From Pseudomonas caricapapayae (GTDB taxonomy: Bacteria; Pseudomonadota; Gammaproteobacteria; Pseudomonadales; Pseudomonadaceae): a stretch of 64,000 nt of DNA. Below, piece by piece: positions 8,494 through 19,153 of the stretch. How positions within the stretch are numbered: the stretch's first letter is position 1; the number at the start of each line of letters is the position of its first letter. The notes under the pieces are model-generated. The model ran no database searches. It worked only from the letters and a program-made list of their open reading frames with translations, and was not told the origin of the DNA. The translations under genes were made by a program, and so were the position numbers. The stretch lies in NCBI RefSeq assembly GCF_001400735.1, contig NZ_LJPW01000054.1, positions 62,001-126,000 on the forward strand, read 5' to 3'.

Positions 8494-9816
8494 TCACCAG
8501 AGCGGCAAACTGTACTGCACAATGAAACGCGTCTGGTTTTCATCACGAAAGGCTGCACCTGCCGGGAAGTCGTTGCGGTAGATCGACTTGCGCGCCAGCA
8601 AGCCGATATTCTTCAGCGGGCCGCTTTGAACGACGTAACCCAGCTCCATCTGAAACTCACGTTCCTTGCGATCGTCGGCATTGAAAGCAGCCAGCTCGAT
8701 GTTGTCGCCCCGCACATAACGCAGCCGGCTGCGTAGCCCGACAAGGCCGACAGCAGTGAAGTCATAGTCGTAAATGGCTTGCCAGGTGCGCTCCCTGGCA
8801 TTGAGAAAGTCAGAACTCATGGTCATCTCGCTCAAGCCCATCAGTTCGGTTCCCGATACATAGGGCGTAGCCGTATCGCCACTCGAATGCATATAGCCGA
8901 GACTGACGCTGTGTCCTCCCCACTTGTAGCCCAGTAGCGCCGAGAGGTTCTGGTTATCCACTTCCCCGGCTTTCGCACTCCCCGTGTCGCGACTGAAAAA
9001 GCTCCGCAGATCAGTGGTCAGTACGCCATCGCCGATCGCCAGTTTTTGCAGCAGCGCGAGCGTGTTCTGCGTATAGAGGTCATCCACCTCGGCGTGATAG
9101 GCACGAATGCTCAGTTCCTTGTCGACCTGATAGTCGCCCCCGGCGTAGGCCATGTGCGAGGACGTTGCTGCACCGTTGAAGCGACGGTTCGGCGCGGCGA
9201 TGGTGATCGCCTGATAGTTGCTGGAGTCGCGCTTGTTGACCCGGTCGATATAGCCCGCATTGAAGGTCAGATTGTCGATTTCCTTTGAGGTCACTGTGGT
9301 GCCACGAAAGGTCTGTGGCAGAAGACGTGAGGGGCTGGCGAAGGCGAACGGCAGGAAAATCGACACATCGCCAGTCTTGACGGTCGTCTCGCGAAATTTC
9401 AGCTTGCCCGTCAGGGCCAATCGGGAATATTCGTCAGCAGCCCGCCCGTCGCTGGCGGATACCGGCAACAGCTCGGTGCCGCTGCGGTCTGGCGAGGAAT
9501 CAAGCTTTATGCCTATCAGCGTTCGCGCATCAAGGCCGAAACCTACCGGCCCTTGTGTAAACCCGGACTCGGCATTGAAGATGAACCCTTGCGCCCACTC
9601 CCGAATGGCAGTCTTGGTGCCATCGTCCTTGTAATCACGGTCCATGTAGTAATTACGCAGCGTCAGAGTGCCGTGGCTGTCATCGATAAAACCCTGAGCC
9701 TGTGCAGGATCGGGGATAGCGCTGATGCCCAGCAGGCCCAGTGCAAGGCTGCAATTTTTCCCACGAAAAAAGCGCGCTGACACAGCGCTTGCTGTACCAC
9801 GAGTGAGCGTTGGCAT
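8494..9816 (-). CDS. OprD-family outer-membrane porin, aromatic-acid type
   Basis: A 440-residue OprD-family porin. The signal peptide ends near ALGLLGISAIPDPAQAQG, followed by the family start GFIDDSHGTLTLRNYYMDRDY; later blocks include EWAQGFIFNAESGFTQG and VGFGLDARTLIG, and the strand-rich C terminus ends in TRFIVQYSLPLW with an aromatic last residue. It would let an aromatic acid cross the outer membrane. It is divergent from the MFS importer at 10144, with a paired palindrome between them. The leader carries a 17-base A/C-rich Hfq/Crc-type motif ahead of GTGGA. Substrate inferred from context. Confidence 0.88.
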   Translation of the reverse strand: MPTLTRGTASAVSARFFRGKNCSLALGLLGISAIPDPAQAQGFIDDSHGTLTLRNYYMDRDYKDDGTKTAIREWAQGFIFNAESGFTQGPVGFGLDARTLIGIKLDSSPDRSGTELLPVSASDGRAADEYSRLALTGKLKFRETTVKTGDVSIFLPFAFASPSRLLPQTFRGTTVTSKEIDNLTFNAGYIDRVNKRDSSNYQAITIAAPNRRFNGAATSSHMAYAGGDYQVDKELSIRAYHAEVDDLYTQNTLALLQKLAIGDGVLTTDLRSFFSRDTGSAKAGEVDNQNLSALLGYKWGGHSVSLGYMHSSGDTATPYVSGTELMGLSEMTMSSDFLNARERTWQAIYDYDFTAVGLVGLRSRLRYVRGDNIELAAFNADDRKEREFQMELGYVVQSGPLKNIGLLARKSIYRNDFPAGAAFRDENQTRFIVQYSLPLW

Positions 9817-9829
9817 GTCAGTTGTCCAC

Positions 9830-9846
9830 TTATTGTTGTTGTTTTT
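9830..9846 (-). promoter_or_regulatory. Crc/Hfq catabolite motif before the OprD porin
   Basis: The minus strand reads AAAAACAACAACAATAA, ending a few bases before the ribosome site. The same 17-mer precedes the MetA-like gene at 12435-12451. It contains overlapping AAYAAYAA repeats. Confidence 0.6.
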
Positions 9847-9921
9847 GGATTCGGTCCGGCGATTCGCTGCAGGCCCGTGGACAGAGAATTGAAGGATTCG
9901 GTATCGACGTCAATCCAGACT

Positions 9922-9951
9922 GTTCGATAATCGAACGTTAATATAATTAAC
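9922..9951. promoter_or_regulatory. Two abutting 15-bp palindromes, PcaR-like operator
   Basis: GTTCGATAATCGAAC (9922-9936) is directly followed by GTTAATATAATTAAC (9937-9951); both are inverted repeats. The first closely resembles the reported PcaR (IclR family) site GTTCGATAATCGCAC of P. putida. They lie in the 327-bp region between the divergent porin and MFS genes, which otherwise holds only their leaders. IclR-type control by a protocatechuate-pathway regulator is inferred. Confidence 0.5.
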
Positions 9952-10118
9952 TAGTTGATCGGCACGCTCGACCTGACGACCTAACCCAATGTTTCTAAAT
10001 GAATAAACCCTGATTCTCCTGAAATGTCGGCGCAGATTCACTTTTTAGTTATTTTTGTTACCTTGATCGTACCTGTCACAACGCCGTAGCCGGCGCCCGG
10101 AAACAGGCTTTTCTCCAC

Positions 10119-10132
10119 AACAAAAACAACAA
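10119..10132 (+). promoter_or_regulatory. Crc/Hfq catabolite motif before the MFS transporter
   Basis: AACAAAAACAACAA lies just ahead of the CGAGG ribosome site of the gene at 10144. It is of the same A/C-rich type as the motifs before vdh, the porin, the MetA-like gene and calA. Confidence 0.55.
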
Positions 10133-10143
10133 CGAGGCTTGCC

Positions 10144-11358
10144 ATGAACAGTTCATTGCGTCGTTCGACGCTGACCATCGTCTTGTGTTTTATCGTCGCG
10201 CTCATCGAAGGGTTCGACCTGCAGGCTGCCGGAACAGCCGCCGCAGGACTGCGTCAGAGCTTTGCCCTTGACCCGAAAATGATGGGCTGGGTATTCAGTG
10301 CCGGCATCATTGGCCTGCTGCCAGGTGCTTTTTTTGGTGGCTGGATCGCCGACCGGATTGGCCGCAAGAAGATTCTGGTCAGCGCAGTGCTGCTGTTCGG
10401 GGTCTTTTCTCTGAGCACCGCTTACGTCGAAAGCTTTTCCGCGCTGTTACTGGTGCGCTTCATGACCGGCCTGGGGCTGGGGGCTGCACTGCCCAACCTG
10501 ATCGCGCTGTGCGCCGAAGCAGTCGGCGAGCGCCACCGAGGGCTCGCCATCAGCGTCATGTACGCAGGCGTTCCGCTCGGCGGTGCGCTGGCGGCGGTTG
10601 TCGCGATGTTTACCAGCGACCACTGGCAGACAACCTTCATCATTGGCGGTCTGGTGCCTTTGCTGGTAGTACCGCTGATGATCCTGTCGCTGCCCGAATC
10701 CAGCGCCTTTAAACAGCAGACGACTGCCAGCCCTGTTCGACATTCAAGTGCCAGTGCGCTGTTCGGTGAAGGCCGGGCTCGCACGACACTGGCCTTGTGG
10801 GTCGGCTACTTCTTTACGCTGACCGTGATGTACATGCTGCTCAACTGGCTGCCGTCGCTGTTGATCGGCCAGGGTTTCAGCAAACCGCAGGCAGGCATGG
10901 TGCAGATGCTGTTCAACATTGGCGGTGCCTTGGGTTCGTTGCTGGGCGGGCTGTTGCTGGATCGCTGCAACGGTATCAAGGTCGTGCTGTTCGTTTATGC
11001 CGGTTTGCTGGCTGCACTGGCGGGCGTGGGTTTATCGATCGGTATCGTGCCAATGGCAATTGCCGGGTTTGCTGCCGGCGTATTTGTCATGGCCGCACAA
11101 CTGGTGCTGTACGCGTTGGCCCCTCCTTCCTACCCGACTTTGGTACGTGCCACCGGCGTCGGTGCTGCGGTAGCCATCGGCCGCCTCGGTTCTGTGGCCG
11201 GTCCATTGGCTGCCGGGCATCTGCTCGGAGCCGGTGCGGGAACCGCCGGCGTACTGTTGGCCACCTCGCCAGGCCTGGTGGTCGCCGCACTGGCAGCGAT
11301 CGTGGTGCTGTCCCGGTCGGCCGCAGCCGGGAAGCATGCGCTCAAGGCCACCGGCTGA
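10144..11358 (+). CDS. MFS transporter, aromatic acid:H+ symporter (AAHS) type
   Basis: A 404-residue inner-membrane protein with about 12 hydrophobic segments. The AAHS-type start FIVALIEGFDLQAAGTAAAG carries the conserved acidic residue of TM1, and the loop 2-3 motif GGWIADRIGRKKIL is the MFS signature. MhpT, PcaK and VanK-like importers of hydroxylated aromatic acids share this form. Divergent from the OprD porin, so the pair probably moves ferulate, coumarate or vanillate across the two membranes. An Hfq/Crc-type A-rich leader precedes the ribosome site. The exact substrate is not visible. Confidence 0.87.
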   Translation: MNSSLRRSTLTIVLCFIVALIEGFDLQAAGTAAAGLRQSFALDPKMMGWVFSAGIIGLLPGAFFGGWIADRIGRKKILVSAVLLFGVFSLSTAYVESFSALLLVRFMTGLGLGAALPNLIALCAEAVGERHRGLAISVMYAGVPLGGALAAVVAMFTSDHWQTTFIIGGLVPLLVVPLMILSLPESSAFKQQTTASPVRHSSASALFGEGRARTTLALWVGYFFTLTVMYMLLNWLPSLLIGQGFSKPQAGMVQMLFNIGGALGSLLGGLLLDRCNGIKVVLFVYAGLLAALAGVGLSIGIVPMAIAGFAAGVFVMAAQLVLYALAPPSYPTLVRATGVGAAVAIGRLGSVAGPLAAGHLLGAGAGTAGVLLATSPGLVVAALAAIVVLSRSAAAGKHALKATG

Positions 11359-11470
11359 GCGGCCTGGCGGATGGAGCCTCACGTCGCAGCGATCATCGCT
11401 GCAACCGGGGTTGAGCGGACTATCGTGGCAATACAACGCACCGACACGGCAGTCATCCGACGGCAGCGTC

Positions 11471-12418
11471 CTACAGCTTGTGCACAAAATTCAGCACAAC
11501 CTTGTTGCCTTCGGTGCGGTTTTCGGCACCCTGTTCGAAGTAGCTGTTGACCGTCAGCACGTTCTTCTTGCTGAAGGCATACAGGAAGCCGGGGCCGATG
11601 GCCCAGACTTTCTCCTTGCGGCCACTGACATCATGGCCATCTACCTGAGTGTCAGTGAACTGCTTGAGCCAATAGCCATTTAGCCCCAGAGAGAGCTGCT
11701 CGGTCACAGCGTATTGCAACGTCAGGTTGGCATGCAGCGCCTGACCTGCCTGGGTGTCGGAGACATTGCCGAACCCGGCCTGCGGGTCGTCATTCTTGCC
11801 GTTCCACAGGTACATGAACCGCCCGCTGGCCGACCACTTCGGAGAAAACCAGTAAGTCGCCGCGTAGTACGGGTTGAACGACCAGAAATTACTGCCAGGG
11901 TTGATCGAGCGATTGCGATTGTAGGCACCGACCGGAATCGCAATGTCCGCCTCGATACGCTGGGTCAGCAGCGGGCTGCCATCAGCGCGAGTGAGGGTCG
12001 GTAATTGCAGAAACGGGCCAATGATCAGGTCGCCGAAACCTGCGCGCGAACTTAGTACGGTGTTATCCAGACCATCGTCCACATCAGCATGCGCCAGTGA
12101 AGTATTGATGGCGGTAATCCCCGGCATCGCGCCATTGTCCATCGGCTGGCTGACATAAATGAGCTGGGTGGTCACCGCCAGTACATCCACATCCTGTCTG
12201 GGAAGTTGCAGCTTGTTGCCATTTACATCATTGAAACGATCGGCCCTGGCGTAGTTGAGGTATTCCTCCAGATACCAGCCTGGCCCGTCCGGGGCTGGCG
12301 AGCCGTCGTAAAAGCTGGTGTTGCCCAGATTGAGGCCAGGCAGGTCATAGGCATAAGCGGTCGATGAAAGGCCGATGATTGATACGGTCGCGACGGTACG
12401 CAAGATAGACTTGGGCAT
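11471..12418 (-). CDS. Phenol-degradation MetA-like outer-membrane protein
   Basis: A 315-residue protein of the Phenol_MetA_deg family (SphA-like). A signal peptide (MPKSILRTVATVSIIGLSSTAYA) precedes a beta-rich barrel-like sequence with alternating aromatic residues, for example FNPYYAATYWFSPKWSASGRF near the middle, ending VVLNFVHKL. Such proteins accompany aromatic or hydrophobic-compound catabolism and are thought to form outer-membrane channels. A longer frame from 12454 is rejected because it would translate through the A/C-rich leader motif; the ATG at 12418 has AGGA eight bases upstream. It follows calA on the same strand. Confidence 0.8.
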   Translation of the reverse strand: MPKSILRTVATVSIIGLSSTAYAYDLPGLNLGNTSFYDGSPAPDGPGWYLEEYLNYARADRFNDVNGNKLQLPRQDVDVLAVTTQLIYVSQPMDNGAMPGITAINTSLAHADVDDGLDNTVLSSRAGFGDLIIGPFLQLPTLTRADGSPLLTQRIEADIAIPVGAYNRNRSINPGSNFWSFNPYYAATYWFSPKWSASGRFMYLWNGKNDDPQAGFGNVSDTQAGQALHANLTLQYAVTEQLSLGLNGYWLKQFTDTQVDGHDVSGRKEKVWAIGPGFLYAFSKKNVLTVNSYFEQGAENRTEGNKVVLNFVHKL

Positions 12419-12434
12419 CTTGGGATTCCTGTAC

Positions 12435-12451
12435 TTATTGTTGTTGTTTTT
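12435..12451 (-). promoter_or_regulatory. Crc/Hfq catabolite motif before the MetA-like gene
   Basis: The minus strand reads AAAAACAACAACAATAA, identical to the element before the OprD porin at 9830-9846. It ends just before the ACAGGAA ribosome site of the gene starting at 12418. Confidence 0.6.
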
Positions 12452-12503
12452 CAATAGCCCCGACGCCGCGAGCGCGCCGCCGGGGTTGTAACGCCTGCCG
12501 CCA

Positions 12504-13271
12504 TCAGACGTAAGAGGCTGCCAGCCCTCCGTCTACCGGCAGGTTGACACCGTTGATCCATCGCGATGCGTCGGAACACAGAAACGCAATCACCTCGGCC
12601 ACCTCATCGGCCAGCGCAGGACGCTTCATGTGCAAGCCATCACGGGTGACACGCTCCTGGCCGACCATGCTGACAAAATCACCGAGGATCGGCGTGAACA
12701 CCGGCCCCGGCGCGACACAATTGACGCGCACCGACTGCTCGCGAAACCATTCTTGCGATTGCTGAAAGCTCCAGACGATCAGCGCCTCCTTGAAATACTG
12801 ATAGCAGGTCTCCTGGGCCACCGGATTGGCCGCCAGCCACGCCTGTCCTTCGCGGTAGCTTTCAGTGGCAGCCAGTGCCTTGTGCAGTTCAAGCCGTCTG
12901 GCCCACTGGTCACCGAGTATCGACGCTACGTTGACGATACTGCCGCCCGGTGCCATGTGTGGCAGCAGGCGCTGAGACAGATGGCGCAGCCCGAGGTAAT
13001 TGACTCGGGCTACCGTCTGGACCGGCGCAGTGCCGGGTACGCCGGCGATATTGCACAAGGCGTCGATCTGCCTTGGCAGGCGCTCGATCAGCGCATCGAT
13101 ACTGTCCGGATCGCCCAGGTCCGCCTCAAAGAACCCGTCCACGGTCAACTGCGGCTCATGGCGATCAATGCCAATGACTCTGGCACCTTGAAAGCGCGCC
13201 ACCCGCGCGAGTTCAGCGCCAATACCGGATGACACACCCGTAACGATCAGTGTTTTGTTATTCAGGTTCAT
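12504..13271 (-). CDS. calA: Coniferyl-alcohol dehydrogenase (short-chain dehydrogenase)
   Basis: A 255-residue classical SDR, the length known for CalA. The cofactor motif is TGVSSGIG (residues 11-18), with NIAG near 73-76. The catalytic Ser lies in IVNVASILGD and a Tyr-x3-Lys in CYQYFKEAL; the insert between them is longer than in most SDRs, as in the 3-alpha-HSD/CalA group. It would oxidise coniferyl alcohol to coniferyl aldehyde with NAD. The next gene upstream encodes an aldehyde dehydrogenase suited to take the aldehyde to ferulate, which feeds fcs. The leader has an AACAACAATAA motif. Confidence 0.85.
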   Translation of the reverse strand: MNLNNKTLIVTGVSSGIGAELARVARFQGARVIGIDRHEPQLTVDGFFEADLGDPDSIDALIERLPRQIDALCNIAGVPGTAPVQTVARVNYLGLRHLSQRLLPHMAPGGSIVNVASILGDQWARRLELHKALAATESYREGQAWLAANPVAQETCYQYFKEALIVWSFQQSQEWFREQSVRVNCVAPGPVFTPILGDFVSMVGQERVTRDGLHMKRPALADEVAEVIAFLCSDASRWINGVNLPVDGGLAASYV

Positions 13272-13283
13272 AGTCGCGCGCTC

Positions 13284-13294
13284 TTATTGTTGTT
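13284..13294 (-). promoter_or_regulatory. Crc/Hfq catabolite motif before calA
   Basis: The minus strand reads AACAACAATAA 12 bases before the calA ATG, matching the AAYAAYAA pattern and the 3' part of the elements before the porin and MetA-like genes. Confidence 0.55.
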
Positions 13295-13354
13295 GGATCA
13301 CGTCTTGTCGTTGAATCACACTACTTGCAATACAATTTAAAACCGCAGGCACAC

Positions 13355-14836
13355 TCAGAACGGATAGACCGGAGGCTGGCTCTTCACCGTCACCCACTGC
13401 CACTGGCTGTACTCCTCCCAGTCCGACGGACTGCCTGCGCTGCCGCCGTTGCCCGACGCGCCTCGCCCGCCGAACGAGTTGATGCACTCGTCCGCCACGG
13501 TCTGGTCGTTGATGTGCAGCATGCCGCACCGGAGCCTGTCGCCAATGGCCGTTGCACGCCCCACATTTGGAGAAATAACAGCAGCGGCCAGGCCATATTC
13601 AGAGCGATTGGCCAGTTCGACGGCTTCCTCGTCGGTCGAAAAGCTGACCACCACCGCCACCGGGCCAAAAATTTCTTCCTCGAATGCGCGCATACCGGGC
13701 TTCACGCCGCTTAGCACCGTAGGACGATAGAACAGCCCCTCGTATTCACCACCGGTTTCCAGTTGCGCACCGGCTTGCAGACTGTCGCTGACCACCTGAT
13801 GTACGTGCTGCAACTGGCGTTTGTTGATCAGCGGCCCCAGTGCAGCTTCGCCGCGTGCGGCATTACCGACCGACAGCGCCCGTGCCTTGTCCGCCAGCTT
13901 GCGGGTCAGGTCAGCGGCAATCGATTCGTGAACCAGAATCAGGCCGGTGGCCATGCAGATCTGCCCCTGATGCAGCCAGGCTCCAAACGCGGCACTGCCG
14001 GCGGCCAGGTCAAGATCGGCATCTTCAAGAATGACCAATGGATTCTTGCCTCCCAGTTCCAGCGAGACTTTCTTCAGGTTACGCCCGGCGGCTTCGGCAA
14101 CCTTGCGTCCGGCCCCGGTAGAACCTGTGAAAGTGATCATCTGCACGTTGGTGTCGCGGCACAATGCTTCGCCTGCATCAGCCGAACCCGGCAGCACCTG
14201 CAACAGTCCTCTGGGCAGTCCGGCTTCCTCGAACAGCCGGGCAATCAGAAAGCCGCCACTGACCGGCGTCTGCGGGTCAGGCTTCAGCACCACGGCATTG
14301 CCTGCCGCAAGCGCCGGAGCGACCGAGCGCATGGACAGCACCAACGGAAAATTGAAAGGCGAAATCACCCCTACCACGCCGTGCGCCACGCGCCGTGCAT
14401 AAGACAGGCGGCCAGCCGCGCTGGGCAAGATCAGGCCGTGGCCATGAGCCTGCGACAGCATGCCTGCTGCTTGTCGCAACAACACAATGGCCTCGTTCAC
14501 CTCGTGTTGTCCCTTGTGCAGGCTGCCACCGGTTTCGCGTGCGACATACAAGGCCAGTTCATCGTAAGCACAGACCGCGTGATCGGCAGCCAGCAAAAAT
14601 ATTTCGGCTTTTTCACGAGGCCCCAGCGCCGCCCAGGCAGGCTGGGCAAGCGCAGCCTCCCGGCACGCAACGGCGATATCCGCCGCATCGGCCATGGCCG
14701 TGTTCATCAACAGCTCACCGGTCGCAGGCTCGATGACAGGCTGTAAGGGAGAAAAGGAAGGAATCCAGTCGCCATTGAATACACATTCGGCTTCAATCGC
14801 GCGCTGCAACAGAGGGGTGCCATCAGACGCTGACAT
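13355..14836 (-). CDS. Aromatic aldehyde dehydrogenase (benzaldehyde/coniferyl aldehyde type)
   Basis: A 493-residue aldehyde dehydrogenase, paralogous to Vdh. Catalytic Asn162 (PFNFP), Glu260 (LELGGKN) and Cys294 (GQICMA) are present; the C terminus WQWVTVKSQPPVYPF resembles benzaldehyde dehydrogenases. With calA downstream, the likely job is oxidation of coniferyl aldehyde to ferulate, though it does not look like the classical CalB sequence type. The start at 14836 has CCGGAG upstream; a frame opening at 14992 crosses a sigma-54 promoter and is rejected. That promoter and the divergent XylR-type activator indicate sigma-54 control. Confidence 0.86.
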   Translation of the reverse strand: MSASDGTPLLQRAIEAECVFNGDWIPSFSPLQPVIEPATGELLMNTAMADAADIAVACREAALAQPAWAALGPREKAEIFLLAADHAVCAYDELALYVARETGGSLHKGQHEVNEAIVLLRQAAGMLSQAHGHGLILPSAAGRLSYARRVAHGVVGVISPFNFPLVLSMRSVAPALAAGNAVVLKPDPQTPVSGGFLIARLFEEAGLPRGLLQVLPGSADAGEALCRDTNVQMITFTGSTGAGRKVAEAAGRNLKKVSLELGGKNPLVILEDADLDLAAGSAAFGAWLHQGQICMATGLILVHESIAADLTRKLADKARALSVGNAARGEAALGPLINKRQLQHVHQVVSDSLQAGAQLETGGEYEGLFYRPTVLSGVKPGMRAFEEEIFGPVAVVVSFSTDEEAVELANRSEYGLAAAVISPNVGRATAIGDRLRCGMLHINDQTVADECINSFGGRGASGNGGSAGSPSDWEEYSQWQWVTVKSQPPVYPF

Positions 14837-14910
14837 ATTCAGACTCCGGCTTTTATGGTTGTAATCGCCTGCTCCACTCCAATGGACAGCACGCGCCGTA
14901 AACAGGCCTG

Positions 14911-14926
14911 AGCAAAGCCTGTGCCG
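14911..14926 (-). promoter_or_regulatory. Sigma-54 (-24/-12) promoter of the aldehyde dehydrogenase
   Basis: The minus strand reads CGGCACA-GGCT-TTGCT, close to the consensus TGGCACG-N4-TTGCW. The GG and GC pairs are conserved with correct spacing. The start codon at 14836 is about 75 bp downstream, and the divergent gene encodes a sigma-54 activator. Confidence 0.7.
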
Positions 14927-15044
14927 GGATTGCAAACAGTTTGTCATATAGCGTCTGGAACGCTCTGGAACAGGCGTCTCCGCCAATGGCAAAGGTGTTT
15001 CCGGCGTCCCGAGTCGAAAAGTACGCCTGAGCCGACTTGTTCAT

Positions 15045-15085
15045 TTGATCAAGTTATGTTTATTAACCGACTCATCAGTTGATCA
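15045..15085. promoter_or_regulatory. Candidate upstream activating sequences for the XylR-type regulator
   Basis: TTGATCAA at 15045-15052 and TTGATCA at 15079-15085 are repeated 34 bp apart. They lie about 120-160 bp upstream of the -24 element, the distance at which XylR/DmpR proteins bind TTGATC-rich sites. Binding is inferred. Confidence 0.5.
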
Positions 15086-15116
15086 TTTAGAGCAATACCA
15101 GGACGAGATACAAAAA

Positions 15117-16889
15117 ATGAGAATTCCTCACTGCGAGCTTTCCGACCCTGCCGCCCCCACCGAACGCCTCTCGCCCAAGGGCGACAGCAGTCAGCCGGAC
15201 GCCAGTGGCTCGCCGACCGCCGAGGAATTGACCAGTTGCCTGTTTTTCTCGCCTGACGACGGGCGCATATGGCTTAACGATCAACGGATGTTGTTACTGC
15301 ACACCTCATCGTTCGGCACCTTGCGCCGCGAAATCATCGAGCGTCTGGGCCAGGAGCAGGCGCGCGGCATGTTCACCCGTGCCGGCTACCTCTCCGGGGC
15401 GCGCGATGCGCGGCTGATTCGGGAGCGCTGGCCACTGGCTGATGCCACCTCGGCGTTTCGTGCCGGTACGCACTTGCATACGCTGGAAGGCATGACCAAG
15501 GTCGAGCCCATGCACTTCAAGTTCGACGCCGAGTCCGGGTTTTATGAAGGGGAGTTTCTCTGGCACAACTCCTGCGAAGCCGACGAGCATGTTGCGGCGT
15601 ATGGTATCGGACAGGATGCGGTGTGCTGGACCGAAATAGGCTATGCCATGGGTTTCGTCAGCGGGCTTTTCGGGCAAATGGTGGTTTTCCGCGAAGTGGA
15701 GTGCCGCGGCATGGGTCACGCGAGCTGCCGGGTAGTCGGCAAGACGTCGGAACAATGGGGTGATGTCGAACGAGACTTGAGCTACCTGAATGTGGTCAAG
15801 TCAGCCGCCCCGGAACAAACCGTATCGCTGGCAAAGGTAAGGCACCATCCCGAGCCGCCGACCGGCACCGAACAGCCACTGATCGGCGCAAGCGCCGCTT
15901 TCAACGCTGCCACCCAGGCTCTGCAACGCGTGGCCATGACCCCGGCGACGGTATTGATCAGCGGTGAGTCAGGCGTCGGCAAGGAAATGTTTGCCCGTCA
16001 GTTGCACCAGCTCAGCCGCAACCGTGAAGGCCCGTTTGTTGCGCTTAACTGCGCAGCCATTCCCGACAACCTGATCGAGGCGGAGCTGTTTGGAGTCGAG
16101 CGTGGGGCTTACACCGGGGCGACACATTCAAGGCCCGGGCGCTTCGAGCGTGCCGACGGCGGTACGCTGTTTCTGGACGAGATCACTTCCTTGAGCCTGG
16201 CCGGCCAGAGCAAACTGTTGCGCGCCTTGCAGGAACGGGAGATCGAACGTGTCGGGGGCGGCCATGGCATCAGGGTCAATGTCCGGGTTGTGGCGGCAAC
16301 CAACGTTGACCTGCGCAAGGCCGTGGCCGACGGCGATTTTCGCGAAGACCTGTTCTATCGACTGAACGTTTACCCGATCGCCCTGCCTCCGCTACGCGAA
16401 CGCCGCGATGACATTCCATTGCTGATCAATGCCTTTCTCAAACGTTTCTGTCAGGAGTACGGCAGGACGCCGGCCGGATTGACCATGCGGGCCCTGAAAA
16501 CGCTGTTGCGTTACGACTTCGCCGGGAACGTGCGCGAGTTGCAGAATCTGATCGAGCGCGGGCTGATTGCCAGCGACGAAGGCCAGGCGATCGATCTGAT
16601 GCATATTTTCCGCAATGAGCCGCTACCCGTGGATTCCTACTCATTGAACCACGAAGGCGCATTGCGACAGCTTCCCGCTTCAGACGCGCAGCAAGCGCCC
16701 ACAGCCGCGCTGCTGGACAACCTGACGCAACCCGATCAGGCGTTTTCCATCGACGAACTCGAACAACGACTGATTCAGGAAGCACTGGACAAGAGTGAAG
16801 GCAACCTGGCGGCTGCCTCACGGTTGCTGGGCCTGAGTCGCGCCCAGTTCGCCTATCGCCTGAAGAAACAGCAGTCAGGAGGGTCCTGA
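15117..16889 (+). CDS. Sigma-54-dependent activator, XylR/DmpR family
   Basis: A 590-residue three-domain activator. The N-terminal XylR_N plus V4R sensing region covers about residues 35-225 ([31 protein letters not shown]). The AAA+ domain has Walker A GESGVGKE, the sigma-54 contact loop GAYTGA and Walker B GGTLFLDE. The C-terminal Fis-type helix-turn-helix includes [21 protein letters not shown]. The sensor type binds aromatic effectors directly. It is divergent from the aldehyde dehydrogenase, whose promoter is of sigma-54 type. The ATG at 15117 is chosen over a TTG at 15045 that would lie inside the candidate activator sites. Confidence 0.9.
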   Translation: MRIPHCELSDPAAPTERLSPKGDSSQPDASGSPTAEELTSCLFFSPDDGRIWLNDQRMLLLHTSSFGTLRREIIERLGQEQARGMFTRAGYLSGARDARLIRERWPLADATSAFRAGTHLHTLEGMTKVEPMHFKFDAESGFYEGEFLWHNSCEADEHVAAYGIGQDAVCWTEIGYAMGFVSGLFGQMVVFREVECRGMGHASCRVVGKTSEQWGDVERDLSYLNVVKSAAPEQTVSLAKVRHHPEPPTGTEQPLIGASAAFNAATQALQRVAMTPATVLISGESGVGKEMFARQLHQLSRNREGPFVALNCAAIPDNLIEAELFGVERGAYTGATHSRPGRFERADGGTLFLDEITSLSLAGQSKLLRALQEREIERVGGGHGIRVNVRVVAATNVDLRKAVADGDFREDLFYRLNVYPIALPPLRERRDDIPLLINAFLKRFCQEYGRTPAGLTMRALKTLLRYDFAGNVRELQNLIERGLIASDEGQAIDLMHIFRNEPLPVDSYSLNHEGALRQLPASDAQQAPTAALLDNLTQPDQAFSIDELEQRLIQEALDKSEGNLAAASRLLGLSRAQFAYRLKKQQSGGS

Positions 16890-16900
16890 CCTTGATGGTA

Positions 16901-16925
16901 ACGCGCAGCCCGTCAGGCTGCGCGT
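16901..16925. terminator. Hairpin between convergent sigma-54 activator and treS
   Basis: ACGCGCAGCC and GGCTGCGCGT form a 10-bp stem with a 5-base loop between the two convergent genes. No clear T-run follows on either strand, so termination is only suggested. Confidence 0.4.
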
Positions 16926-16931
16926 CGCTGG

Positions 16932-18995
<2,064 letters not shown>

Positions 18996-19029
18996 AGCGT
19001 CCAGTCTTCCTCTCGAATCGGCGAACTGA

Positions 19030-19051
19030 GACGCTCCGCGGGCGGAGCGTC
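19030..19051. repeat. Perfect hairpin, REP-like
   Basis: GACGCTCCGC and GCGGAGCGTC form a perfect 10-bp inverted repeat around GG in the 158-bp gap upstream of treS. The GACGCTCCGC half also occurs in the repeat region at 61.9-62.0 kb, so this is probably the same REP family. Confidence 0.55.
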
Positions 19052-19153
19052 CTGAATGTATTACCTACGGATATGAGCCCACAGGGCCCGATTCGTTGCA
19101 TTCATGTCACGGTCAAACGCTCGTCGACAGCACGCTGACAGGCTTTTGCAGTG

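Noticed and set aside
12419-12454. Upstream start for the MetA-like gene giving MKNNNNKYRN
   Set aside because: It translates the A/C-rich leader motif that also precedes other genes; the ATG at 12418 has a ribosome site and a proper signal peptide.
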